Assembly: GCA_028697885.1 (NCBI GenBank)
Contig: JAQVER010000037.1
Span: 1-37,622, forward strand
Reading direction: 5' to 3'
Source: Desulfocapsaceae bacterium
Lineage (GTDB): Bacteria > Desulfobacterota > Desulfobulbia > Desulfobulbales > Desulfocapsaceae
Length of the DNA: 37,622 nt
Within the stretch, counting starts at the first letter, position 1. Each line of letters begins with the position of its first letter. The notes under the pieces are model-generated. The model was given only the letters and a program-made list of their open reading frames with translations, was not told the DNA's origin and searched no databases. Positions 8,035 through 15,615 of the stretch are shown here, piece after piece. The position numbers and the translations under genes are program-made.

Positions 8035-9423
8035 ATGCCCCAGAAGGAATTATTTCAAGAATATTTTTGCGACAACTGGAAAGGCGTTGTTGAAAATATG
8101 AAAGAGGGCCTGATGCTGGTCAACCCCTCTGGTCAAATCCTGTATGTCAACAATGCCCTTGAAAAGATGCTGGGTTATGAGAAAAATGAGATGGTGGGCA
8201 AATCATGCGACATCCTGGAATGTGACAACTGTCTTGCCCAGAAAGCAGGACAGCCAACCTTGTCCTGTGCACTTTTCCTCAAAGGCGATGTCCAAGACCT
8301 CCACTGCTTTTTCCGATGTAAAAACGGTACGAAAATCGATGTGTTGAAAAATGCCACCGTCCTTACCAATGCAGAAGGAGAAGTAGTTGCCGGGGTAGAG
8401 ACCTTGACGGACCTTAGTTCACTCACGGCCAAGGAAAAAACAATCACCGACCTTCGGAAACACCTGAACCAGGAGGATGGCTTTCACGGGCTCATCGGCA
8501 ACAGCCTGGCCATGCGACAGGTCTATGAAGTGATCAGGAGTGCGGCACAATCAACTGCCCCAGTGATCATCTATGGAGAAAGCGGCACCGGCAAAGAGCT
8601 GGTTTCCAACGCCATTCATCGCTTAAGTGACAGAAAGAACGGACCATTCATTAAGGTAAACTGCGCGGCATTAAATGAAAATCTCCTGGAGAGTGAGCTA
8701 TTTGGCCATGCCAAAGGCGCCTTTGCCGGAGCTGACAAAACCAGGATTGGCCGTTTCGAGGCCGCTGACCATGGAACCATTCTTCTTGACGAGATCGGAG
8801 ATTTGCCGCTCTCAACCCAGACCAAATTATTACGAGTTCTACAGGAACACGAGATCGAACGAGTAGGAGATCACCAACCTGTTCCCATTGATGCACGCCT
8901 TATCTCGGCCACTAATCAAGACCTCAACAAGCTCATGGAGGACGGAAAATTTCGTAATGATTTTTATTACAGGATAGGCGTTATCCCCATCATTATCCCC
9001 CCTTTACGGCAAAGGCTGGAGGACCTCCCCCTGCTTATTAAAACTTTCCTCGAGCGGGGTCGCCTGAAAAGCAATAAAGAAATCAGTGCAATGAATTCAG
9101 AAGCACTCGACCTCCTCTTTTCTTATCACTGGCCTGGCAATATCCGTGAACTCATTAACGTAATCGATTACTGTTTTGTCATCTGTCCAAGGGGGGAGAT
9201 TACTCCCGAGCACCTTCCTGCCAATTTCAGAAATACTTCAACCCAAAACAAAATAGACAGGCGTAAACAACATCCTGCTGACCGACGCCAACAATTACTG
9301 GATGCTCTGCATCAAAGTGGAGAAAATAAATCTGAAGCAGCTAGAATCTTGGGCATATCGCGAGTAACACTCTGGAAACAGTTAAAAAAACATAATATCA
9401 CTGTGAATAAAGCCGCTCATTAG
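8035..9423 (+). CDS. PAS / AAA+ / Fis-type transcriptional regulator with a GAFAGA loop
   Basis: This 462-residue NtrC-family regulator has three parts. The first is a PAS domain (about 15-130) rich in cysteines (CDILECDNC then C...C, as in redox- or metal-sensing PAS modules). The second is an AAA+ domain with Walker A GESGTGKE at 181-188, Walker B ILLDEIGD and the sensor segment. The third is a C-terminal Fis helix-turn-helix (NKSEAARILGISRVTLWKQL). The sigma-54 contact loop reads GAFAGA (228-233) instead of GAFTGA. Loss of that threonine normally weakens sigma-54 activation, so it may act on sigma-70 promoters or as a repressor. It lies directly upstream of the reductase operon and shares GTTAAC-type sites with it, so control of that operon is a reasonable inference. 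Confidence 0.88.
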   Translation: MPQKELFQEYFCDNWKGVVENMKEGLMLVNPSGQILYVNNALEKMLGYEKNEMVGKSCDILECDNCLAQKAGQPTLSCALFLKGDVQDLHCFFRCKNGTKIDVLKNATVLTNAEGEVVAGVETLTDLSSLTAKEKTITDLRKHLNQEDGFHGLIGNSLAMRQVYEVIRSAAQSTAPVIIYGESGTGKELVSNAIHRLSDRKNGPFIKVNCAALNENLLESELFGHAKGAFAGADKTRIGRFEAADHGTILLDEIGDLPLSTQTKLLRVLQEHEIERVGDHQPVPIDARLISATNQDLNKLMEDGKFRNDFYYRIGVIPIIIPPLRQRLEDLPLLIKTFLERGRLKSNKEISAMNSEALDLLFSYHWPGNIRELINVIDYCFVICPRGEITPEHLPANFRNTSTQNKIDRRKQHPADRRQQLLDALHQSGENKSEAARILGISRVTLWKQLKKHNITVNKAAH

Positions 9424-9975
9424 AAGTAAATTCTTTCTTAAGACGAATTCTTTAACATCATCCCGCCCCCTATCCAGTGGATAGTTACCTCAACATAAGC
9501 AATTGAATATTCATGACAATAATGCATATATTGATCACATCCTTCAGGAAAAGGAACCTGTGATATTTGCATGCTCTGTTGAGAGCTGTCCCTGCCTGCC
9601 CCTGAGTTCCACTCAACTCAAATAACAGCCGGTCAAAATAACAAATTTTGTTTACATATTTTCTCCTCTATTCACTTTCTCTATGTTTTAAATATGCATA
9701 ATAACCAATCAACTAATAGCAGAAAAAAATAAATACAATTATAGAAATAAGTAAATTGTTGTTCCTTGACAGTTACGTTAATTTTCGCTAGGTTAACAAT
9801 CCAATCGTGAATAACGGTTCCATGTTAACAAAGCTACATTGAATAACTATTCATAAAGGTTTTCATCATAGGAGCTATGGTTAGGATAAGATATAACTAA
9901 TAACGACTTTATGACTTCAGCCTTCTGAATATTTTCTAAAATATATTTATAACCTCTCATACATTTTTTCTTTAT
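9424..9975. other. Long regulatory intergenic region before the reductase operon
   Basis: About 550 bases with no gene. It is AT-rich and contains a perfect TTGACA (9766-9771) with only a weak -10 behind it, two GTTAAC sites, and a near-palindromic GAATAACTATTC at 9841-9852. I looked for GG-N10-GC sigma-54 elements reading right and found none convincing. Confidence 0.55.
9766..9830 (+). promoter_or_regulatory. Candidate regulated promoter of the torD-Mo reductase operon
   Basis: TTGACA at 9766-9771 is a perfect -35. Seventeen bases later TAGGTT (9789-9794) is a poor -10, and it overlaps a GTTAACA (9792-9798). A second site TGTTAACA lies at 9823-9830, about three helical turns on. A weak -10 with overlapping operators suits activator or repressor control. 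The exact start is unproven. Confidence 0.45.
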
Positions 9976-10566
9976 ATGTCAGAATCAAACTCATCTCAGG
10001 ATATCGCCTCTCTTTATCGTTTCATGGCCCAATGTTTGCAATACCCAGACCCCGAATGGATGAATGATGATTTTTTCAATGTCTTCTACAATCTCTTGGG
10101 TACTTTTGGTGCGATAACGGAAGGAAAAGAAATACGAAACGCCCTGGAAAACTCTTCAGATTTTATCGAAGACCTGCAGATAGAATACACTCGGCTGTTC
10201 ATAAATGGGGTTCCCCACGTGGTTGCCCCGCCCTTTGCCTCTGTTTACATGGACAAATCCATTCAGGGATCATTTGCCTTGAGAACCCTGAACTTTTACC
10301 GGGAAAAAGGATTTACAATGGAGGACCATGCGGACCTCCCTGATCATTTGGTTCACGAACTTGAATTCCTTTCACTCTTGGCTCAAGAGGAAGATTTTGC
10401 CGGAGAGGAAGAATTCTTAAGCAAGCTGTTTCGACCCTGGTACAAACAATTTTGCCCCCGAGTCGCAGAAGAAACCCGCCATCCTTATTATAGGATGGTT
10501 GTAACCCTAATTGATTCTTTTACAAAGGAGGAAGAGGAAGATGGCTTTCAACTTAACGAGGCGTAA
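9976..10566 (+). CDS. TorD/DmsD-family molybdoenzyme maturation chaperone
   Basis: Chaperones of this family bind the Tat signal and apo-form of a specific molybdoenzyme in the cytoplasm until cofactor is loaded. The 196-residue product is all-helical in character and has the family hallmark LPDHLVHELEFLSLL near residues 117-131, plus YTRLFINGVPHVVAPPFASVY near 71. It overlaps the downstream catalytic subunit by 26 bases, so the pair is translationally coupled and this is almost certainly its dedicated chaperone. The RBS before the ATG is poor (U-rich leader). Confidence 0.88.
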   Translation: MSESNSSQDIASLYRFMAQCLQYPDPEWMNDDFFNVFYNLLGTFGAITEGKEIRNALENSSDFIEDLQIEYTRLFINGVPHVVAPPFASVYMDKSIQGSFALRTLNFYREKGFTMEDHADLPDHLVHELEFLSLLAQEEDFAGEEEFLSKLFRPWYKQFCPRVAEETRHPYYRMVVTLIDSFTKEEEEDGFQLNEA

Positions 10567-12781
10567 GTTCCTTCAGACGGCATCCCTGGCAGCAGCCACG
10601 ATACCGCTGTCCAAGGTCGTCTCCGCAGAAACAGGTGTTGCCAAGGCGTCCCTTGAACCAAAGGGCACCAGTGGCGATACAACTGTAGTCGGCGGACTGT
10701 GCGAAATGTGCTTCTGGCGCTGTCAGCTGGTGGGCAAAGTTCGCGATGGCCAGTTAATGAAACTTGAGGGTAACCCCAAGTCCATTGACAATGGTACTGC
10801 CATTTGCGCTCGCGGCAACGCCGGTGTCAAACTGCTCTACGATGTGGACCGCTTGAAATACCCCTTGAAAAACGTCGGAAAACGTGGTGAGCCTGTCTGG
10901 AAGCGTATTTCCTGGAAAGAGGCGCTCGACGAGTGCGGCTCAAAGCTCAAGGCAGTTGTTGATCAGCATGGCCCTCAGGGAATCTGCGTATTCCCCCATG
11001 GCGCCTCAGCAAAATACCCGATGCACTTTTTTGAGCGGATCGTGGGTACTCACAATGTAAGTGAGGCATCCTTCTTCCAGTGCCGCGGTATTCGCGACTC
11101 TGCCTATGTATCCACCATTAGCAAGGCCCCTGGTGAGATGGTTGATATGTCCAACACCAAGGTCATCTTCCTTATTGGTAGTCATCTGGGCGAAAACATC
11201 CATGTATCCCATATTAAGTCCTATATGAAAGGTCTGCAGGGCGGCGCAAAGCTGATTGTAGCCGATCCACGCTACTCAGCCTCTGCTGCTAAGTCCGACA
11301 TCTGGGTACAGATTAAACCAGGTACCGATACCGCCTATCTCTTGGCAATCATGAACTATCTGGTTCAAAATAACAAATATGACAAAGAATTTGTGGCCAA
11401 GCATACTGCCGGCTTCGACAAATTCTCTGCGGCCATTTCCGAATGGACCCTGGACAAGGCTGCCAAAGAGTGTGATATTCCAGCCGCACAGATTAAGGAA
11501 GTAGCCGATCTGCTTGCTGCCAATGCCCCCAATGTGGCCATCCATCCAGGCCGTCACGTTTCCTGGTACGGCAATGACTTCCAGCGTGAACGTTCTCTCG
11601 CCTGTTTGACTGGTCTCCTTGGCGCCTATTATGTAAAAGGCGGCTGGGTTCCGTCCAAGAACCCCAAACTGGGTAAAACCAGCTGGGCCAAACATGAGCA
11701 TGGAAATGAGCATAACCTCAACTTTAACAAGGACAAAAAGGTTTATCCTTTTAACCCTCCCGGTACGCCAACCGAATTAATCCGTGACTGCGCAATCAGT
11801 GGCAAGCCTTATCCGATCAAAGGTTGTGTTGTCTGGGGCCAGAACCCCATGCAGACCATCCCCAAACAGGAGAAGATGAAGCAGGTATTCAACGCCATGG
11901 ATTTTGTCATGTGCGTCGATGTCATGCCTACCGATGTCACTATGTGGGCCGATATCCTCCTGCCTGAATCCTCCTATCTGGAGCGTCACGACCAGATCAA
12001 GGCCGGAGCCGGCAAAGTAAAGGCCGATGACAAGCTGCCAACTCAGTACATTGCAGCCCGTATGCCTCTGGTAGCTCCCATGTTCGAGCGTAAGGACCAG
12101 ATTTATATCACCAATGAAATCGCCAAACGTATGGGCCACGAAAAAGATATTCCGGTCCAAAGCATTGAAGAGCTTGTGAATAAAGACTTAGCACCAGCTA
12201 ATATCACTCTGGACTCTCTCAAGGCTGAGGGCGGTATTCATCTCCAACCTGGCCAGTCTCCTTATGGCGTGCCCGAAGACTTCATGGTTAATTTATTTAA
12301 TGAAGATGTTGCCGCTGCTGGGTTCCCCGGCGCCCCGACCTACAAACCAGTGGAAGATGTGCCTGCCGGTTATGCTCGTCTGCTTTACGGACGTGCTCCG
12401 GTACACACCTTCAACCGAACTCAAAACAACGTCTGGCTGCATCATGAAATGCCAACCAATCCTGTATGGCTCAATGATGAAGTTGCAGCCAAACTTGGTT
12501 TGAAAGACGGTGACACTGTTGGTTTTATCAATAGCGAGGGAGTCAAATCCCGTACCACCACCATAGTCAAGGTGACACCAGGCATCAGAAAAGATTGTGT
12601 CTATATGTACCATGGTTTTGGAACTGCCAACCCACTGATGACCGTAGGTGTTGGCCAAGGTGTTGATGACCAGAGTCTGATCACCAAGCTTGCCATTGAC
12701 CCGGAGACCGGTTGTCATGGTATGCGTAACAACTTTGTTAAACTGACCAAGGATGGTAAAGCCTTGGATATTCCAGCTTAA
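10541..12781 (+). CDS. Tat-exported molybdopterin oxidoreductase, PsrA/PhsA-like catalytic subunit
   Basis: This is a DMSO-reductase-family catalytic subunit, probably reducing a sulfur compound (polysulfide, thiosulfate or tetrathionate class) in the periplasm. From the ATG at 10541 (AAGGAGG just upstream) it has 746 residues, the size of PsrA/PhsA. The N-terminus carries a Tat motif, TRRKFLQTASLAAA. One [4Fe-4S] site is Cys54-x2-Cys57-x3-Cys61-x27-Cys89. The probable Mo ligand is Cys181 in FFQCRGIRDSAY, as in the sulfur-reductase branch. Residues 610-746 are the molybdopterin-dinucleotide-binding domain. An ATG at 10511 is possible but would put ten residues before the Tat region and has a worse RBS. 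Arsenate or selenate reductase cannot be excluded from sequence alone. It is followed by an Fe-S subunit but no NrfD anchor. Confidence 0.87.
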   Translation: MAFNLTRRKFLQTASLAAATIPLSKVVSAETGVAKASLEPKGTSGDTTVVGGLCEMCFWRCQLVGKVRDGQLMKLEGNPKSIDNGTAICARGNAGVKLLYDVDRLKYPLKNVGKRGEPVWKRISWKEALDECGSKLKAVVDQHGPQGICVFPHGASAKYPMHFFERIVGTHNVSEASFFQCRGIRDSAYVSTISKAPGEMVDMSNTKVIFLIGSHLGENIHVSHIKSYMKGLQGGAKLIVADPRYSASAAKSDIWVQIKPGTDTAYLLAIMNYLVQNNKYDKEFVAKHTAGFDKFSAAISEWTLDKAAKECDIPAAQIKEVADLLAANAPNVAIHPGRHVSWYGNDFQRERSLACLTGLLGAYYVKGGWVPSKNPKLGKTSWAKHEHGNEHNLNFNKDKKVYPFNPPGTPTELIRDCAISGKPYPIKGCVVWGQNPMQTIPKQEKMKQVFNAMDFVMCVDVMPTDVTMWADILLPESSYLERHDQIKAGAGKVKADDKLPTQYIAARMPLVAPMFERKDQIYITNEIAKRMGHEKDIPVQSIEELVNKDLAPANITLDSLKAEGGIHLQPGQSPYGVPEDFMVNLFNEDVAAAGFPGAPTYKPVEDVPAGYARLLYGRAPVHTFNRTQNNVWLHHEMPTNPVWLNDEVAAKLGLKDGDTVGFINSEGVKSRTTTIVKVTPGIRKDCVYMYHGFGTANPLMTVGVGQGVDDQSLITKLAIDPETGCHGMRNNFVKLTKDGKALDIPA

Positions 12782-12817
12782 CCAAAACCTTGAGCCTTTT
12801 TCAGGAGGATATTTTCG

Positions 12818-13630
12818 ATGCAATACGGAATGATCATTGATCTAGAACGATGTGTAGGTTGTCATGCCTGCGCTATAGCCTGCAAGGCGGAATGGGAGGT
12901 CCCGGTTGAATTTGGCCGTAACTGGGTCCGCCGCCTCGGACCGACCAAGGTGGGGGATGAGCTTGCCTCCACCTATTATCCCGGTCTCTGTAACCACTGT
13001 GCAAAACCACCCTGTGTGGATGCATGCCCTGCCGACCCGGTAGATGTAGTCTTCAAAGATGCAAAAACTGGCAAGACTGTCACTAAATCAGTGGCAGCAA
13101 CCTGGAAAGATCCCTTTAACGGAACTGTCCAGATTGACAAAAGCCGCTGTCTTGGCTGCGGAGCTTGTGCTGAGGCCTGTCCTTATGGTGCCCGTTATGT
13201 CAACCCTGCCCTGACCGATGATGTCTCATCTGATGGCAAGGCTGATAAATGCACTTACTGTATGCCCCGCGTTGAGGCCGGACTCATTCCTGCCTGTGTT
13301 CAAACCTGCCTTACCAATGCCCGTATCTTTGGTGACCTTGATGATCCAAAATCAGAGGTTGCTAAATATGTGGCAAAAGGGGCCAAAGGTCTTGAGCCTA
13401 AGGGTGCCAGCATTGGGCCGAATTCACGCTACTATGGTAAGAAGAAGGATATCACTCTTCTCTTCCAGGATGAAACCCCTGAGTTGGCCGATATGGGCAG
13501 TGTCAAACGCCGTGTGATGATGGCATCCATGGTTAAACCAGCAATGCGCAAGGCCAGAGATCTTGGTCTGCTTGGTCTGGCTGGCGCCATGCTTGTTAAA
13601 GGACTGTCTGAAAAGAAAAATGACGAATAA
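12818..13630 (+). CDS. Four-cluster ferredoxin-type electron transfer subunit (PsrB/PhsB/DmsB-like)
   Basis: The 270-residue partner of the Mo subunit has four cysteine motifs for [4Fe-4S] clusters: CVGCHACAIAC, CNHCAKPPCVDAC, CLGCGACAEAC and CTYC-x11-CVQTC, in the standard 'dimeric DMSO reductase beta' order. It has no signal of its own, so it would be carried out through Tat by the Mo subunit. The tail after residue 215 is longer than usual and ends with a short apolar stretch, LGLLGLAGAML, followed by charges. This is too short for a normal membrane anchor but could give peripheral association. The start follows AGGAGG at good spacing. A strong terminator ends the operon just after. Confidence 0.9.
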   Translation: MQYGMIIDLERCVGCHACAIACKAEWEVPVEFGRNWVRRLGPTKVGDELASTYYPGLCNHCAKPPCVDACPADPVDVVFKDAKTGKTVTKSVAATWKDPFNGTVQIDKSRCLGCGACAEACPYGARYVNPALTDDVSSDGKADKCTYCMPRVEAGLIPACVQTCLTNARIFGDLDDPKSEVAKYVAKGAKGLEPKGASIGPNSRYYGKKKDITLLFQDETPELADMGSVKRRVMMASMVKPAMRKARDLGLLGLAGAMLVKGLSEKKNDE

Positions 13631-13674
13631 GTTCTTCGTCTGATCTGCAGTATTCAGTATCCTGAACCACAAAA

Positions 13675-13717
13675 GGGAGTGCTAACCGAGTCATTGGTTA
13701 GCACTCCCTTTTTTTTT
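13675..13717 (+). terminator. Terminator of the reductase operon
   Basis: GGGAGTGCTAACC (13675-13687) and GGTTAGCACTCCC (13696-13708) form a perfect 13-bp stem with an 8-base loop and nine T. Four A precede the stem, so it may also stop the convergent transcript. Confidence 0.95.
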
Positions 13718-13784
13718 AATCAGAGCAAGGAGACAAACAAAACTTTTTATATTTACAACTTCTCCCCTGCCTCACTTCTTTCAA

Positions 13785-14045
13785 TTAAGAAAAAATAAAA
13801 ACAAATTTGTCCTCATCGATACTGACCCGCAACCGCCCGTCATGATTTCGGCCATAGACCTCCCAACCCGGCTCGCCCTTGATCTCACATTGCAGACATT
13901 GGGGAGAGTGTATCCCTTTATCACGATCGCACCAGGACATCAAAGTAGCAAACTCGTTTCCCTTTTCAGCCACGATCCTGGCAACCGCTTTTGCCTGTTC
14001 AAAATCAATCGAACAACCAGTAAAACGACACTCAATCTTTTGCAT
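13785..14045 (-). CDS. Small conserved protein, AF1514/DUF5619-like
   Basis: The 86-residue product begins MQKIECRFTGCSIDFEQAKAVARIVAE and continues with LMSWCDRDKGIHSPQCLQC, PGWEVYG and a C-terminal VSIDEDKFVFIFS. This layout (helix, W-x-DR-x-KG-x-HSP, PGWE-YG, FVFI) matches my memory of the small AF1514/DUF5619 family. Function is unknown. Five cysteines are present. GGAG lies at normal distance upstream of the ATG. It lies convergent to the reductase operon and in the same orientation as the two-component system upstream of it. Confidence 0.7.
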   Translation of the reverse strand: MQKIECRFTGCSIDFEQAKAVARIVAEKGNEFATLMSWCDRDKGIHSPQCLQCEIKGEPGWEVYGRNHDGRLRVSIDEDKFVFIFS

Positions 14046-14133
14046 TGTCCCACTCCAATCTAAAGATATAGTCAGTCAGTTAGCCGCCACTGTTCATCAC
14101 ACAGATTGTAAAGTTCTTCAGTCCTTAATGGTC

Positions 14134-15543
14134 CTATCCTTCCTGCTTCAAGCGCCAATTCAAGGCCTGCCGCGTGACTCCAAGCATCTGTGCGGCAATC
14201 GCCTGATTTCCCTGTGCTCTGTTTAATGCTTCCTGGACCAATAACCGCCCAGATTCTTTCAAGGTTGGCAAGCGATCAACAACAGCAAAGACAGTCTCAA
14301 CCGGTTGTGATGCCGGAAGAAGTTCACAGCCGACAGAACATTTGTTAATATAGGCCTTGAATACATCCATGCTCAGGGTACGGCTTTGATGCTTAGAAAC
14401 GGCATCAAAAACCATGGATTGAAATTCCCGCACGTTTCCTGGATAGTGATAGGTGCCCAGTAAGATCAACAGCTCACGGGGATATCCAGGCTTTTTCTTA
14501 CCAAGTTTTTTGGCAGCATCTTCAAGAAAATAATCAAGAAGCAGCGGTAGATCATCCAGGCGCTCACGCAAAGGAGGGATATGGACATGATGGGTTCGTA
14601 GTCGAAAAAAGAGGTCCTGCCTGAACCTACCGGACTCCTGCAGGGAACCAAGGTCCTGATGTGTTGCAAAAATCATCCTGACATTAGTGCTGCGGGCGAC
14701 ATCTGAACCCAGAGGATAATATTCACGTTCCTGGAGCAATCGCAATAATTTTATCTGCGCTCCCTGGCTTAGATCTCCGATCTCGTCAAGAAAAAGGCTG
14801 CCGTCCGCGGCGGTGGCGATAAGCCCCTTTCTATTCAATTCCGCCCCGGAGTAAGCGCCTTTTCGATGACCAAACAGGGTGTCACTGAGCATGGTGTCAT
14901 CAAGGCCGGCAATATTAATGGCCACAAACTCGCCGCTCTTTTGAGCGAGCCTATGCACGGCTTGGGCAACCAACTCTTTCCCCACTCCTGTTTCGCCAGT
15001 AATCAGGACCGGTTCACATGTTGTGGCAATGGCCTCAACATATTGAAAGATTGAATGCATACTTTTATTATGAGTCACGATGGCCGAAAAGGCCTCAGGA
15101 TTCTTCAGCGTATCCGCAAAAAAATGTTCTTTCAGAGAACTATTTTCACGGCGTAGCATTCCCAGTTCGATGGCCCGACGCACTCCGGTAGTCAATCGAT
15201 TTTGTTCAGCCACCTTGGTGAAAAAATCATAAGCTCCAAGCTTCATGCAGGAAACTGCTGTTTCCACCTGATCCAGTCCAGTGATAATAATAACAGGAAT
15301 ATCAGGGTAATCTTTAACCACCAGGGTCAACAGCTCATCACCTGCCAGATGCGGCATGGTCAAATCGAGAACCAGAACACTGACCTCCTGCACCCGTAGG
15401 ATATCAAGCACTTTTCTTGAGTCATTACAAGTAATGACATTGGCAATCCCGACAGAACGAAGAGTAAGCCCAAAACTATTCAACCAGGCATCTTCATCAT
15501 CAACCAACAGTACAGGTAATAATGGATAGAGATTTTTTGTCAT
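14134..15543 (-). CDS. Sigma-54-dependent response regulator
   Basis: NtrC-type regulator of 469 residues. The receiver domain (about 8-125) has the phospho-acceptor Asp60 in VLVLDLTMP. The AAA+ ATPase has GETGVGKE, a GAYSGA sigma-54 contact loop at 229-234 (a Thr-to-Ser variant compatible with sigma-54) and FLDEIGD. The C-terminal Fis-like helix-turn-helix is NQAIAAQMLGVTRQALNWRL. It follows its cognate kinase by 72 bases on the same strand. The ATG is preceded by TT and then a run of 14 A in the mRNA instead of a clear Shine-Dalgarno. The probable target is the sigma-54 promoter of the divergent rhodanese gene. Confidence 0.92.
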   Translation of the reverse strand: MTKNLYPLLPVLLVDDEDAWLNSFGLTLRSVGIANVITCNDSRKVLDILRVQEVSVLVLDLTMPHLAGDELLTLVVKDYPDIPVIIITGLDQVETAVSCMKLGAYDFFTKVAEQNRLTTGVRRAIELGMLRRENSSLKEHFFADTLKNPEAFSAIVTHNKSMHSIFQYVEAIATTCEPVLITGETGVGKELVAQAVHRLAQKSGEFVAINIAGLDDTMLSDTLFGHRKGAYSGAELNRKGLIATAADGSLFLDEIGDLSQGAQIKLLRLLQEREYYPLGSDVARSTNVRMIFATHQDLGSLQESGRFRQDLFFRLRTHHVHIPPLRERLDDLPLLLDYFLEDAAKKLGKKKPGYPRELLILLGTYHYPGNVREFQSMVFDAVSKHQSRTLSMDVFKAYINKCSVGCELLPASQPVETVFAVVDRLPTLKESGRLLVQEALNRAQGNQAIAAQMLGVTRQALNWRLKQEG

Positions 15544-15545
15544 AA

Positions 15546-15559
15546 TTTTTTTTTTTTTT
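15546..15559 (-). promoter_or_regulatory. A14 homopolymer just upstream of the response regulator start
   Basis: Fourteen consecutive T on the plus strand (A in the mRNA) lie three bases from the ATG, between any ribosome-binding site and the start. Such tracts are prone to slippage and could alter translation. Confidence 0.5.
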
Positions 15560-15615
15560 GGTTTATGGCCTGATAATTAAGAGACAAACAGTTACTTGTA
15601 GAGTCAGACTTTTCA

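Noticed and set aside
9541..9975. Sigma-54 promoter for the torD operon
   Set aside because: GGAACCTGTGATATTTGC and similar stretches have 14-15 bases between GG and GC rather than ten, so none qualifies.
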